DNA from: Mermis nigrescens
Lineage: Eukaryota > Nematoda > Enoplea > Mermithida > Mermithidae
NCBI GenBank assembly: GCA_036768485.1
Contig: JAVLUZ010000400.1
Location: 247,922 to 311,921 of the forward strand
DNA length: 64,000 nt
Reading direction: 5' to 3'
Part shown: one piece after another, positions 49,701 to 59,498 of the stretch
Numbering within the stretch: the stretch's first letter is position 1
How the letters are laid out: each line of letters begins with the position of its first letter
Program-made: the position numbers and the translations under genes
The notes under the pieces: generated by a model
The model's database searches: none
Seen by the model: the letters and a program-made list of their open reading frames with translations, nothing else
What the model was told of the DNA's origin: nothing

Positions 49701-52700
49701 ATCATCATGCGCAATCTTAGAGTTTAGGACGGTAATCTATCGCCCCCACCTAAAACTTTTTACACCCCCTTCCAAATTCGCTATTTTCCGAAAAAATCAC
49801 GGAAAAGCTACTGCATTACGTGTTTTAGCTACCTATGTATCAGTTTCCTCGAAAAAGTCAACTTTTCTGCCCTTCGCACTATATGCTCATTTTTGACTAT
49901 ATTTTGTTCAATTTGTTGTAATTTTTCGGTATTTTTTTGAAAAGAATTTTCACACTCAAGAAAAATAGAGCATCGCCAGAAACACCAAAAAATTGTTTTT
50001 GACGCATATTTGCCGTTTATAAGTGCAAAATAGAAACTTTGGAAAAATTCGTCAGTCCCCCCACAGAATTCTTATGCTGCGAACGTCTGATTACCATTTC
50101 CGGATATTTTTATATAAAGAAAAATTTAAAACGAAGCGCAAAAGATTTTTATGTAACAGAGAAGGCGGATAATTCATTGTTTAAAGATCGTTCCAGTTTA
50201 CTTTACATTCATCGAATGATTTCAAAATACAATCAACACTTTCAAGAGCCCTTGACTGCTCTAGCTTTTTCTGATCTTGAAATCGCTGCCTTTCCATATT
50301 CCCCGTGGTTTGCTTTTGCGGTGTTTAATAGAAAAATTATTTTCCTTTTATAAATCAAAAGCGATTATTTTTTGAAATTACAGGGCGAAAAATTGCTAAT
50401 TTTGCAATTTTTCTACCAAAACTGTGAGGCTGACTACGCAGCAACCCTTAAAATTATTTGATGCTTCAAGTCAATATTTTCCATCTAAAAGATGAGAAAT
50501 TAGACACTGTAGATCGGAGAGCATTCAACCATTACGCAACAGAATTAGTAGAGGCTAATGCACAGGCAATATTTCGCCAGTAATACATATTTTACTTCTT
50601 CTTGCCTACTCAAAAGCTAATCGTCGAGTCAGATTTATGAAACTAACTATATTAGTTCAATGTATTAAAAAACACATGGCGCGGATATGAGCATTGACAA
50701 AAATCGATTATTTCCGTCCTATAATATTCATTTTATAAAATAGAGAATCTAGATTTTTCAAATTTATTCCAACCAACTCTACTAACTCTAATTAACATTA
50801 GTAGAACAATATTATTTCCATTCATCTACATTACTTTTTACATTTCCATGCATGTTATAGGTGGATGGTGTGATCTCATAGGTGGGCGGCACCAAAGTCA
50901 GGGGGTGCGAGATTTTTTCAAAGGCCAAGAAATGGCCTAAAAATGGTGGTATGGCGAAAAACACCATTTTTCAACGTTTCTCATCGAAAACTTTTCATTG
51001 GCATCAGCAAATTGCGAAAAGAACAAAAAAATTTGAAAAATTAAATTCTGGGGGGTATTTAGGTTTCTGGGAGGTGCATACGCCCAAACCCCCACGCCCA
51101 GGTATGGTGGGATCCACCAACCAAGGTTGGTCGTCGTTCTATCCCTCCAGAGCTAGAAAGTTTTGACCGCCCCCAGTTTTCGGAAAACATTTGCGTTCTT
51201 AGTCATTCTTAGGTGTTTTTTGCCGTTTTTGGCCAAAATTGAAGATCGTTTATCCTTCCCGCAAATGACCGGGGAAGCCCACCTCAAAATTTCGAGCCGT
51301 TACACGTATGTACGCATTTGGCGGCTCAAAATCTTGGGAGAACGTAGTCATTTTAGGGAGGCGAAGGGGAAAATTACTGTCAATTTTTTATCAAAAAAGG
51401 CTAAAAAGCACCTTATTAACACACACTGACCTTAAAAAACATTAAATGTTAAAAGAGCATCAAAACTACGAGTGCATCATCAACATAAATGATAGTTTCT
51501 TAAAACTGCAATTTTTTGCGTATGATATAGATGTTGATTGCGTCAAAATCCCTTAAAAAGTTTTTATCTTGTTAAGGTATAAAATCTCAGCACGAATGGA
51601 GAAAAATACTCAGCGGGGTATAAAACGATTTGCTCGAAATTATCCGCCGTAATTTTCATCCGTTTCGGCTCAAATGCTTGACATTTACTGCGCTTTTCAT
51701 TTAAACAAAATATTAGATATAAAAAAGCTATAATTTATTATTTATTTATTCTTAATTAATTATTCATTACTAGAAATGCAATAAAAATAAGGGCAAAGCG
51801 ATGCAGTAAATATTTATTTATCTGTCAATTAAAATTAATCAACGCCCCATATCTGTCTTTTTATAATAACGCAGATATACCTAACATTAAAATACATTTG
51901 TTAAATTTGTGTATAAAAAGCGATTAAAAAATACTTACTTTTCATACTCTTCGACAGAACCGTCGATAGAATCGAAAAATTTGTCAATGCCATCGCCAGT
52001 CAAAGCTGAGACTCCGATCGTCTAAAAAATTAAGAAACGTATATTAGATACAAAAATTTATCACAGTGATCAATTGGACGAAATTTAAAAAGATTTTATC
52101 ACGTCGATAATTATTGGGAAGATCTGGCGGGGTTCAAAAATTGAGCTTTTTTGGGCCAAAATAACCTCAAAAACTGGTATACATGCTAAAATAGCGTTAG
52201 AACTAGCATTTTTGAAGAAACTTTTCGAGTTTCATCCATTTTTGGTCTTTATTTTGCCTCATTTTCCCCACAAAATTTTCCATTTTTCGCCCAAAGTTGG
52301 TCGTCCCCCATCGCCCCAAAGTCACACCCCCAACGTTTTTCGTAAAAACTTGCGATTTTTTGCCGTTTTTGGCCAAGAATTTAAGGCCATTTACCCCCCT
52401 AAAATTGATTGGGGACCAGACATGCACAGCATGAGAATTCAGGGGAAGGGGGTAAACTTTTAAAGTGCATTTTTGGGCCAAAAAATGGTGGACACGCACC
52501 AAAAACATCGTTTCTCGGCGTTTCTGACGATACGCTATCTTCGAGAGCATGAAAACATAGAAAATTTCAAAAAGAATTTATAAAACAAATAAATTGGACA
52601 AAATATAGTGAAAACATGAGTACATGGCGCGAAGCGCCGAAAATTAGACACTTTTGAGCGAATGGATACATAGCTAAAAACGCTTAATGAAGCACCTTTC

Positions 52701-53060
52701 CTACGACTTTTTAGCAAGTTTTTTGGAAACTTTCGAAAAATCGCGAATTCTATGGGTATGAAAAGTTTTTTTCGGGAGTGGTGAAAATTTTTCTGGGAGG
52801 GGTTTAAACCCCCAGGATTATGTATGCTGAGGACCCCACCCGAAGTTTTCCAGCCGCTACATGTTACGGTCTTGAGGACCAATTGAAAAATTTTAAAATT
52901 CAAAGAAGCGCACTTTGATATTGCAGTAGAAATCGTCGAGCACTAAGCTCAACGACCGAACCAAATCAGTAACGTAAGTGGATTCGCCTTCTAACGATTC
53001 TTGAAATTTTTCAAAATCTCGCATCCATTCGACGGCGAACTGCGGCGAAATGATATCAGC
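43723..53060 (-). CDS. GPN1: GPN-loop GTPase 1, C-terminal half, exons joined
   Basis: GPN1 (XAB1) is a self-activated GTPase that, with GPN3, helps assemble RNA polymerase II and import it into the nucleus. Six exons (53060 to 43723) give about 175 residues: the strand after the NKxD motif, the G5-like GVSALTG, the helical EYRPEYERL region, a coiled-coil linker and an acidic tail with stop codon. All splice phases agree. The N-terminal exons (P-loop, GPN loop) are not seen up to 64000; the intron leading to them probably contains the Penelope cluster. The stop is followed 42 bases later by AATAAA. Confidence 0.87.
44365..44619 (-). mobile_element. T1 hAT-like MITE nested in a T2 remnant
   Basis: T1 copy with flanks CTTGTCCT / CCTGTCCT (7 of 8), inside the sequence that starts with a T2 end at 44329. 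Confidence 0.8.
45374..45609 (+). mobile_element. T1 hAT-like MITE
   Basis: T1 copy with flanks GATCCCAC / GATCCCAA (7 of 8). A diverged T1 relative adjoins it at about 45170-45360. Confidence 0.85.
46279..46714 (-). mobile_element. T3 hAT-like element
   Basis: Reverse T3 copy; flanks GTTGTAGG / GTTGTACA (6 of 8); hairpin GGCGCTTCGCGCC at 46482-46494. Confidence 0.68.
46839..46949 (-). CDS. GPN1: GPN1 exon: acidic tail
   Basis: Reads [20 protein letters not shown] then [16 protein letters not shown]. Low-complexity acidic text as in the GPN1 C-terminus. Phase 1 on both sides agrees with its neighbours. Acceptor GATTTGTAG, donor G|GTCAGT. Confidence 0.75.
47245..47508 (+). mobile_element. 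T1 hAT-like MITE
   Basis: T1 copy with perfect duplication CCCGGATC at 47237-47244 and 47509-47516. Confidence 0.87.
48600..48655. repeat. (AAAT)n-rich tract
   Basis: Imperfect AAATAAAT repeats in a GPN1 intron. Confidence 0.85.
49171..49261 (-). CDS. GPN1: GPN1 exon: coiled-coil linker
   Basis: [20 protein letters not shown] then [10 protein letters not shown] plus one base; a charged helical segment that follows the GTPase domain. Acceptor GCTTTTTAG, donor G|GTGAAT. Confidence 0.85.
49321..49360 (-). CDS. GPN1: GPN1 exon: small helical exon
   Basis: Forty bases: one base completing a lysine codon, then [13 protein letters not shown], a conserved GPN1 stretch. Acceptor TTTCATTTAG, donor AAA|GTAATC. 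Confidence 0.9.
49429..49694 (+). mobile_element. T1 hAT-like MITE
   Basis: T1 copy with flanks ATTACCAC / ATTACCAT, between two GPN1 exons. Confidence 0.85.
49735..50088 (-). repeat. T3 repeat
   Basis: Reverse T3 text including AAATAGAGCATCGCCAGAAA and GAATTCTTATGCTGCG at its end; boundaries approximate. Confidence 0.6.
50877..51106 (+). mobile_element. T1 hAT-like MITE
   Basis: T1 copy with flanks GTGTGATC / GTGGGATC (7 of 8) and one extra base at the left. Confidence 0.8.
51939..52021 (-). CDS. GPN1: GPN1 exon: G5-like motif
   Basis: Encodes [20 protein letters not shown] and GSVEEYE plus two bases. GVSA.TG.G is the guanine-ring contact of GPN1. Acceptor ATTTTTTAG, donor AA|GTAAGT. Confidence 0.92.
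52418..52827 (+). mobile_element. T3 hAT-like element, nested
   Basis: 410 bases; flanks TGGGGACC / TGAGGACC (7 of 8); hairpin GGCGCGAAGCGCC at 52626-52638. It splits another repeat (about 52300-52417 and 52828-52880), itself next to family F text (52128-52300). Confidence 0.8.
52914..53060 (-). CDS. GPN1: GPN1 exon: guanine-specificity motif region
   Basis: Forty-nine codons, phase 0 in and out. [39 protein letters not shown]. The opening A-D completes an NKxD motif whose NK should end the previous, unseen exon; FAVEWM.DFE.FQ and RS.SLVLD.FY are GPN1 signatures. Acceptor TTGTTCAAG, donor AAA|GTGCGC. Confidence 0.92.
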
Positions 53061-53247
53061 CTTGAACAAAAACGTAGACAATTCCAATTACTAGTGAAAT
53101 GGGATAAAAATGTAGAAAAAACATGACGTATGGCAAAAAATGATATTATCATGATAGAAAGGATAAGAATAGTGTTTTTTGAACAAGGTCCGTTTGTACA
53201 GTTCTTGTCACGGAAATTGCAAACGCAGCGCCATCAGATCTACTACG

Positions 53248-53692
53248 ATTGACCAACAGCATTAGAACGTAAGCGCTTCTGCCGTAGCCACGCGTGTTCG
53301 GTCATATTTAAATTGCGTTCGGCCTTAGTAGATCGCAGCTAGCATATTGCGTTATTAGTCACACAAACGGGGAAAAAATTTCTCTACTTGCTTTGATTTT
53401 GCATGCGTGCGTCTCAAAAGTGTGTGCATGCTGCATGTCCAGTCCGAGAAAAAAGGTAAAATAGATTGGAATTTTCGTGCATATCATTATAATTCTCGTT
53501 TCCTCCATTGTAATCTCATCTAAGAGATGATGGACTTAAAAATGAAAGAAAATAGTATTTCCTGTGTGCGATCAATAGCATTTTGCTCTGCCGCAAAGAG
53601 CATTTTAAAATTACTCTCAGGCTGAGAGCGTTCTGCGCTTTAAATCAAATTCATAGCCAATGAAGAGCAAACGATTCAAAAATCATAGGCCC
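53248..53692 (+). repeat. Inverted repeat, left arm
   Basis: Reverse complement of 63578-64000 with many small differences. Shared words include GCGTTCGGCCTTAGTAGATC and TATCATTATAATTCTCGTTT. Confidence 0.82.
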
Positions 53693-54103
53693 AAAAATTT
53701 CTTTTGCCATTAGTAATATGATTTTAAGAAGCGCATCTTTTTGACTAAAACAAAATTAGAAATAAAATCAAAGCAAATTGCTCTTATCTTTTGGAGGAAA
53801 AGGTTTTTTAAAGGTATTTTCATTCTCCTACAAACCATATTTTTCACCATTATATTGAAAAATTGGGAAGAGAATGAATAGTGACTGTAAGGTCTAAGCT
53901 AGATAGAAAATTTAACAAAATAGTGAAATACAGATGACAAATACTTTTGCAAATTAATTGTACATCATCCTTAGTAGATCACGGATAGTAGAATGAGATG
54001 ACCTTCTTATTGCTTATTAATACAAACATACAGTATGCGTGTCTTTTTCTTCAACGAATCGGAGAATAATACGACCACGCCTTTATGTGTTACAATGATG
54101 ATC

Positions 54104-54388
54104 TAAAGAAAGTGTATTTTTGGCCTATTGGCAGTCACATAAAATAATAATAATGCTTTATTCAAACCCGTAGGTACAATACAATGTTAAGAATAATACG
54201 CAACGTTTCGACAGTTAACCTACCGTCGTCGTCAGGCTCTTACAGAATATAAGAAGTTGTGGGCACCAGGAATCGAACCTTACAGCTAAGTATCATTTAT
54301 TTCTAGAGTCTGTGGTTTTACCAACTGAGCTTCACTGGGCCAGTTGTATAATATTATTTGTTCCTTTTAAAGTAACATAATAATATTT
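54104..54388 (-). repeat. Penelope pseudo-LTR, 3' side of copy A
   Basis: About 285 bases between the stop codon of A and the target duplication; same as 59210-59498 and 61890-62177. It holds the tRNA-like boxes, the hammerhead motif, AATAAA and a short ATT run. Confidence 0.85.
54197..54237 (-). ncRNA. Hammerhead ribozyme-like motif (copy A)
   Basis: Same motif on the minus strand: CTGACGA at 54235-54229 and GAAA at 54209-54206. Confidence 0.62.
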
Positions 54389-56779
54389 TTAGTCTGGGGC
54401 CAAGGGCCTCTCCACATGGTGTATTCTCCTCAATAGGGCTCTATTCCATATACGACTGATCTCAATACTTCTTGAACCGACATTCTGCTCACTAGCCCTC
54501 TCCATCTCCAGGGTCTCCCGTATTTTCCTACGGTACCCATTGCTTTCTTCTGCGAGTATTGATGTATGCTCGAAATCTGGTCTACACCCACATGCTATGC
54601 AGTGTTCAGCAACCCCACTCCGTTCTTCTTTCAAATTCCTTAGTGCACTCCTATGTTCCCCAAGTCTTTTCTTAAGACTTCTACCAGTTTCCCCAATGTA
54701 CTCCTTCCCACATTGTAGTGGTACTTTATACACTATGCCCTGCCGTAGATCTAAGGGTCTCTTTGGGGCAACACTTTGTAGTCTTTTTCTGATGGTGTCT
54801 TCACTCTTTGCCACAAGGCGCACTCCATATGCTTTGCACACTCGCTTAAGCTTCATGGTTAATGCCCCACTAAATGGTACTACTGCTGTTGCAATGTAGT
54901 TAGTTGCATCACCCCTTGAGGGTGCAAGTTGTAGGGCTCTTTGTATTAATGGGCCAGGGTATCCATTAGCTTGAAACTCCTTAAGTATTTTCTGATGTTC
55001 ACCTTCTTTACTGTGATTTGTTTGGCATATGCTCCTACATCTCATGGCCATTCCTCTAACTATACCTGCCTTTGTGCATTTCTGATGGTTCGACTGGTAG
55101 TTTAGGTATTGACCTGTATGTGTTGGCTTACGGTACACTGATGTCTCTAGATGGTCATGGGATCTCTTAACTAGTACATCCAGGAAAGGCAGTGTGCCTT
55201 CCACCTCCTTCTCCATGGTAAACTGAATAGCAAGATTTTGACTATTCATGTGCTGGAGGAAAGCTTCTAACTCCCGATCTCCATGATCCCACAAGATGAA
55301 TGTGTCATCAACGTACCTGAGCCACATTGTAGGTTTATATGGTGCTGTTTGCAGTGCCTGTTTTTCTAAATCATTCATGAACAGGTTGCACAGTACTGGT
55401 GACAATGGTGAACCCATGGACATCCCATCTACTTGCTGGTAATAATATTCCCCAAGCTGAAAGTAAGTACTCCTGACACAATATTCTACCAGTTTGGCAA
55501 TGACCTCAGCACTCATAGTTGTTCTTTGTGCTAGGGTAATATCCTGTCTAAGCAGATTCAATACACATTCTATAGCCAACTGAGTTGGGACACTTGTGAA
55601 GAGGCTCACAACGTCTAGGCTGACTAGCCGTGTATTTTCCTGTATTACCATTGGTTCTATCTTAGCCACAAAGTCGTTGCTGTTCTTCAATGAGCTGGCA
55701 ATGTTCTGCTGCAGTGGGTTAAGTATCTTAACCAGATATTTTGACAGAGGATGTATAGTTGTCCCAATGCAACTGACAATCGGTCTAAGTGGTACTCCTG
55801 GCTTGTGTATCTTTGGCAAACCATAGATATGCGGTGCTTTGCAGCCTTCTTTGATTTTTACCTCTTTGTCCAGACCTTCTTCCTTGAGCAGTTTCTTTAA
55901 TGCTTGCTCTACCCTGGTAACTGGTGTGCGTTTACCAATGGCCTTGAACTTTGAGGGATCATCAATGATCTGCTGCAGCTTATTGTTGTACTCTATTCTG
56001 TCCATCACTACTGCTGCACGACCTTTATCTGCTGGTAGAATGACTATGGTGTCATCTGCTTTTAGCATTTTAATAGCTCTAAGCTCTGCCTTGCTGATAT
56101 TTGCCTCAGGCTTATCAACCCTGTCAATAGCTTGTCTAATCTTTAACCGAAAGTCATCCTTCCGTTCCTGTGGCAGGAAATGGGCTGCACACTCAATAGC
56201 TGTTATGATGTTCTTAATTGGGTGTTGACTTGGTGCTATAGCAAAGTTTAAGCCTTTTGCCAGGGCAGTCTGCTCATGATTAGTCAGTGGTCTATGGCTC
56301 TGATTTATTACCACCTTATCCAGGTTGAGGTTCTGTTGTCCCTGCCTTGGCATGAGTCTATCCAATTTTGCCTTCTGTCTCTGTGTTACCATTTCAAGCT
56401 GTCTTATGTACAATCTATCTACTGAGCCCTTTATCCTTATCCAATGATCATAGGTCATATTCCTCTCTAGGTCTTCTTCCAGTGCTTTCTTGGCATCCTG
56501 TAGACTAGACTTCCTCCACCTCATATGCCTAATTCGTTCTCTGACCAGGGCTCTTCCTGCCCTCTGTAGTATCCTCTGTGAACCCCTGCTGTTAATAGGG
56601 TCTCTAAGGTTTAAACCTGTAGGTATGATACCTAGGTCTCGACATTGCATCAGGAAGGTTAAACTTGATGATGCTTGAGCTAGTTTCTCCCCAATGCCAT
56701 CCAACCTGCGGAGATCTCTAATTAAGTCAGGGCCATACTGCTGTAATAACTGACTTCTAAATGTTTGTGACTGGTTCAT
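54389..56779 (-). CDS. Penelope-like element copy A: reverse transcriptase / GIY-YIG endonuclease
   Basis: Intact 796-residue frame starting MNQSQTFRSQLLQQYGPDL. Motifs in order: LPADKGRAAVVMD (about residue 250), YGLPKIHKPGVPLRPIVS (about 320), VSLDVVSLFTSVP (about 385), GMSMGSPLSPVLCNL (about 455), the catalytic RYVDDTFILW (about 490), FLDVLVKR, VYRKPTHTGQYLNYQ, then a C-terminal GIY-YIG nuclease with VYKVPLQCGKEYIGETGRSL and KKRLGEH. This fusion defines endonuclease-bearing Penelope-like elements, which prime reverse transcription at nicks and are related to telomerase RTs. It differs from copies B and C at one visible residue (PSRGD rather than PSRDD). No stop or frameshift, so it may be active. 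Confidence 0.95.
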   Translation of the reverse strand: MNQSQTFRSQLLQQYGPDLIRDLRRLDGIGEKLAQASSSLTFLMQCRDLGIIPTGLNLRDPINSRGSQRILQRAGRALVRERIRHMRWRKSSLQDAKKALEEDLERNMTYDHWIRIKGSVDRLYIRQLEMVTQRQKAKLDRLMPRQGQQNLNLDKVVINQSHRPLTNHEQTALAKGLNFAIAPSQHPIKNIITAIECAAHFLPQERKDDFRLKIRQAIDRVDKPEANISKAELRAIKMLKADDTIVILPADKGRAAVVMDRIEYNNKLQQIIDDPSKFKAIGKRTPVTRVEQALKKLLKEEGLDKEVKIKEGCKAPHIYGLPKIHKPGVPLRPIVSCIGTTIHPLSKYLVKILNPLQQNIASSLKNSNDFVAKIEPMVIQENTRLVSLDVVSLFTSVPTQLAIECVLNLLRQDITLAQRTTMSAEVIAKLVEYCVRSTYFQLGEYYYQQVDGMSMGSPLSPVLCNLFMNDLEKQALQTAPYKPTMWLRYVDDTFILWDHGDRELEAFLQHMNSQNLAIQFTMEKEVEGTLPFLDVLVKRSHDHLETSVYRKPTHTGQYLNYQSNHQKCTKAGIVRGMAMRCRSICQTNHSKEGEHQKILKEFQANGYPGPLIQRALQLAPSRGDATNYIATAVVPFSGALTMKLKRVCKAYGVRLVAKSEDTIRKRLQSVAPKRPLDLRQGIVYKVPLQCGKEYIGETGRSLKKRLGEHRSALRNLKEERSGVAEHCIACGCRPDFEHTSILAEESNGYRRKIRETLEMERASEQNVGSRSIEISRIWNRALLRRIHHVERPLAPD

Positions 56780-56893
56780 ATCTAAAGAAAGTGTATTTTT
56801 GGCCTATTAGCAGTCACATAAACAATCAATAATGCATTTAGAAGTCAGTTATTACAGCAGTATGGCCCTGACTTAATTAGAGATCTCCGCAGG

Positions 56894-59209
56894 TTGGATG
56901 GCATTGGGGAGAAACTAGCTCAAGCATCATCAAGTTTAACCTTCCTGATGCAATGTCGAGACCTAGGTATCATACCTACAGGTTTAAACCTTAGAGACCC
57001 TATTAACAGCAGGGGTTCACAGAGGATACTACAGAGGGCAGGAAGAGCCCTGGTCAGAGAACGAATTAGGCATATGAGGTGGAGGAAGTCTAGTCTACAG
57101 GATGCCAAGAAAGCACTGGAAGAAGACCTAGAGAGGAATATGACCTATGATCATTGGATAAGGATAAAGGGCTCAGTAGATAGATTGTACATAAGACAGC
57201 TTGAAATGGTAACACAGAGACAGAAGGCAAAATTGGATAGACTCATGCCAAGGCAGGGACAACAGAACCTCAACCTGGATAAGGTGGTAATAAATCAGAG
57301 CCATAGACCACTGACTAATCATGAGCAGACTGCCCTGGCAAAAGGCTTAAACTTTGCTATAGCACCAAGTCAACACCCAATTAAGAACATCATAACAGCT
57401 ATTGAGTGTGCAGCCCATTTCCTGCCACAGGAACGGAAGGATGACTTTCGGTTAAAGATTAGACAAGCTATTGACAGGGTTGATAAGCCTGAGGCAAATA
57501 TCAGCAAGGCAGAGCTTAGAGCTATTAAAATGCTAAAAGCAGATGACACCATAGTCATTCTACCAGCAGATAAAGGTCGTGCAGCAGTAGTGATGGACAG
57601 AATAGAGTACAACAATAAGCTGCAGCAGATCATTGATGATCCCTCAAAGTTCAAGGCCATTGGTAAACGCACACCAGTTACCAGGGTAGAGCAAGCATTA
57701 AAGAAACTGCTCAAGGAAGAAGGTCTGGACAAAGAGGTAAAAATCAAAGAAGGCTGCAAAGCACCGCATATCTATGGTTTGCCAAAGATACACAAGCCAG
57801 GAGTACCACTTAGACCGATTGTCAGTTGCATTGGGACAACTATACATCCTCTGTCAAAATATCTGGTTAAGATACTTAACCCACTGCAGCAGAACATTGC
57901 CAGCTCATTGAAGAACAGCAACGACTTTGTGGCTAAGATAGAACCAATGGTAATACAGGAAAATACACGGCTAGTCAGCCTAGACGTTGTGAGCCTCTTC
58001 ACAAGTGTCCCAACTCAGTTGGCTATAGAATGTGTATTGAATCTGCTTAGACAGGATATTACCCTAGCACAAAGAACAACTATGAGTGCTGAGGTCATTG
58101 CCAAACTGGTAGAATATTGTGTCAGGAGTACTTACTTTCAGCTTGGGGAATATTATTACCAGCAAGTAGATGGGATGTCCATGGGTTCACCATTGTCACC
58201 AGTACTGTGCAACCTGTTCATGAATGATTTAGAAAAACAGGCACTGCAAACAGCACCATATAAACCTACAATGTGGCTCAGGTACGTTGATGACACATTC
58301 ATCTTGTGGGATCATGGAGATCGGGAGTTAGAAGCTTTCCTCCAGCACATGAATAGTCAAAATCTTGCTATTCAGTTTACCATGGAGAAGGAGGTGGAAG
58401 GCACACTGCCTTTCCTGGATGTACTAGTTAAGAGATCCCATGACCATCTAGAGACATCAGTGTACCGTAAGCCAACACATACAGGTCAATACCTAAACTA
58501 CCAGTCGAACCATCAGAAATGCACAAAGGCAGGTATAGTTAGAGGAATGGCCATGAGATGTAGGAGCATATGCCAAACAAATCACAGTAAAGAAGGTGAA
58601 CATCAGAAAATACTTAAGGAGTTTCAAGCTAATGGATACCCTGGCCCATTAATACAAAGAGCCCTACAACTTGCACCCTCAAGGGATGATGCAACTAACT
58701 ACATTGCAACAGCAGTAGTACCATTTAGTGGGGCATTAACCATGAAGCTTAAGCGAGTGTGCAAAGCATATGGAGTGCGCCTTGTGGCAAAGAGTGAAGA
58801 CACCATCAGAAAAAGACTACAAAGTGTTGCCCCAAAGAGACCCTTAGATCTACGGCAGGGCATAGTGTATAAAGTACCACTACAATGTGGGAAGGAGTAC
58901 ATTGGGGAAACTGGTAGAAGTCTTAAGAAAAGACTTGGGGAACATAGGAGTGCACTAAGGAATTTGAAAGAAGAACGGAGTGGGGTTGCTGAACACTGCA
59001 TAGCATGTGGGTGTAGACCAGATTTCGAGCATACATCAATACTCGCAGAAGAAAGCAATGGGTACCGTAGGAAAATACGGGAGACCCTGGAGATGGAGAG
59101 GGCTAGTGAGCAGAATGTCGGTTCAAGAAGTATTGAGATCAGTCGTATATGGAATAGAGCCCTATTGAGGAGAATACACCATGTGGAGAGGCCCTTGGCC
59201 CCAGACTAA
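56894..59209 (+). CDS. Penelope-like element copy B: RT/GIY-YIG, 5'-truncated
   Basis: Same protein as copies A and C over 771 residues. Similarity to the element starts near 56835, after only the first few codons of the full-length frame are lost, so the first usable in-frame ATG is the internal one at 56894 (MDGIGEKLAQ). RT and GIY-YIG motifs are all present. Its 3' pseudo-LTR runs straight into the start codon of copy C. Confidence 0.93.
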   Translation: MDGIGEKLAQASSSLTFLMQCRDLGIIPTGLNLRDPINSRGSQRILQRAGRALVRERIRHMRWRKSSLQDAKKALEEDLERNMTYDHWIRIKGSVDRLYIRQLEMVTQRQKAKLDRLMPRQGQQNLNLDKVVINQSHRPLTNHEQTALAKGLNFAIAPSQHPIKNIITAIECAAHFLPQERKDDFRLKIRQAIDRVDKPEANISKAELRAIKMLKADDTIVILPADKGRAAVVMDRIEYNNKLQQIIDDPSKFKAIGKRTPVTRVEQALKKLLKEEGLDKEVKIKEGCKAPHIYGLPKIHKPGVPLRPIVSCIGTTIHPLSKYLVKILNPLQQNIASSLKNSNDFVAKIEPMVIQENTRLVSLDVVSLFTSVPTQLAIECVLNLLRQDITLAQRTTMSAEVIAKLVEYCVRSTYFQLGEYYYQQVDGMSMGSPLSPVLCNLFMNDLEKQALQTAPYKPTMWLRYVDDTFILWDHGDRELEAFLQHMNSQNLAIQFTMEKEVEGTLPFLDVLVKRSHDHLETSVYRKPTHTGQYLNYQSNHQKCTKAGIVRGMAMRCRSICQTNHSKEGEHQKILKEFQANGYPGPLIQRALQLAPSRDDATNYIATAVVPFSGALTMKLKRVCKAYGVRLVAKSEDTIRKRLQSVAPKRPLDLRQGIVYKVPLQCGKEYIGETGRSLKKRLGEHRSALRNLKEERSGVAEHCIACGCRPDFEHTSILAEESNGYRRKIRETLEMERASEQNVGSRSIEISRIWNRALLRRIHHVERPLAPD

Positions 59210-59264
59210 AAATATTATTATGTTACTTTAAAAGGAACAAATAATATTATACAACTGGCCCAGT

Positions 59265-59331
59265 GAAGCTCAGTTGGTAAAACCACAGACTCTAGAAATA
59301 AATGATACTTAGCTGTAAGGTTCGATTCCTG
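59265..59331 (+). promoter_or_regulatory. tRNA-like pol III A and B boxes in Penelope pseudo-LTR
   Basis: AAGCTCAGTTGG matches the pol III A box at 11 of 12 positions and GGTTCGATTCC is a perfect B box about 40 bases later. No convincing acceptor stem pairs, so this is a tRNA-like promoter module and not a tRNA gene. It repeats after copy C (61945-62011) and, inverted, after copy A (about 54267-54333). Confidence 0.55.
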
Positions 59332-59360
59332 GTGCCCACAACTTCTTATATTCTGTAAGA

Positions 59361-59401
59361 GCCTGACGACGACGGTAGGTTAACTGTCGAAACGTTGCGT
59401 A
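59361..59401 (+). ncRNA. Hammerhead ribozyme-like motif (copy B/C junction)
   Basis: Core CTGACGA at 59363, a six-pair stem GACGGT/ACTGTC with loop AGGTTA, GAAA at 59389, then ACG-TTG-CGT closing a three-pair stem III and an A at 59401 as the predicted cleavage residue (GUA). A flanking TGTAAGAG can pair with downstream TTCTTAACA as stem I, with one bulge. One extra C sits between CTGACGA and stem II. Minimal hammerheads in pseudo-LTRs are known from Penelope-like elements; activity is not shown. Confidence 0.62.
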
Positions 59402-59498
59402 TTATTCTTAACATTGTATTGTACCTACGGGTTTGAATAAAGCATTATTATTATTTTATGTGACTGCCAATAGGCCAAAAAATACACTTTCTTTAGAT

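Larger units (their letters stand above)
59210..59498 (+). repeat. Penelope pseudo-LTR between copies B and C
   Basis: 289 bases, near-identical to the segments after A and C, serving as 3' end of B and 5' end of C. Confidence 0.88.

Noticed and set aside
54540..54899. Frames of 62-129 residues repeated at several places in 54540-61738
   Set aside because: Antisense shadows of the Penelope RT frame, present in each copy.
59257..59340. Possible functional tRNA gene
   Set aside because: A and B boxes are good, but acceptor and D stems do not pair; treated as a tRNA-like promoter.
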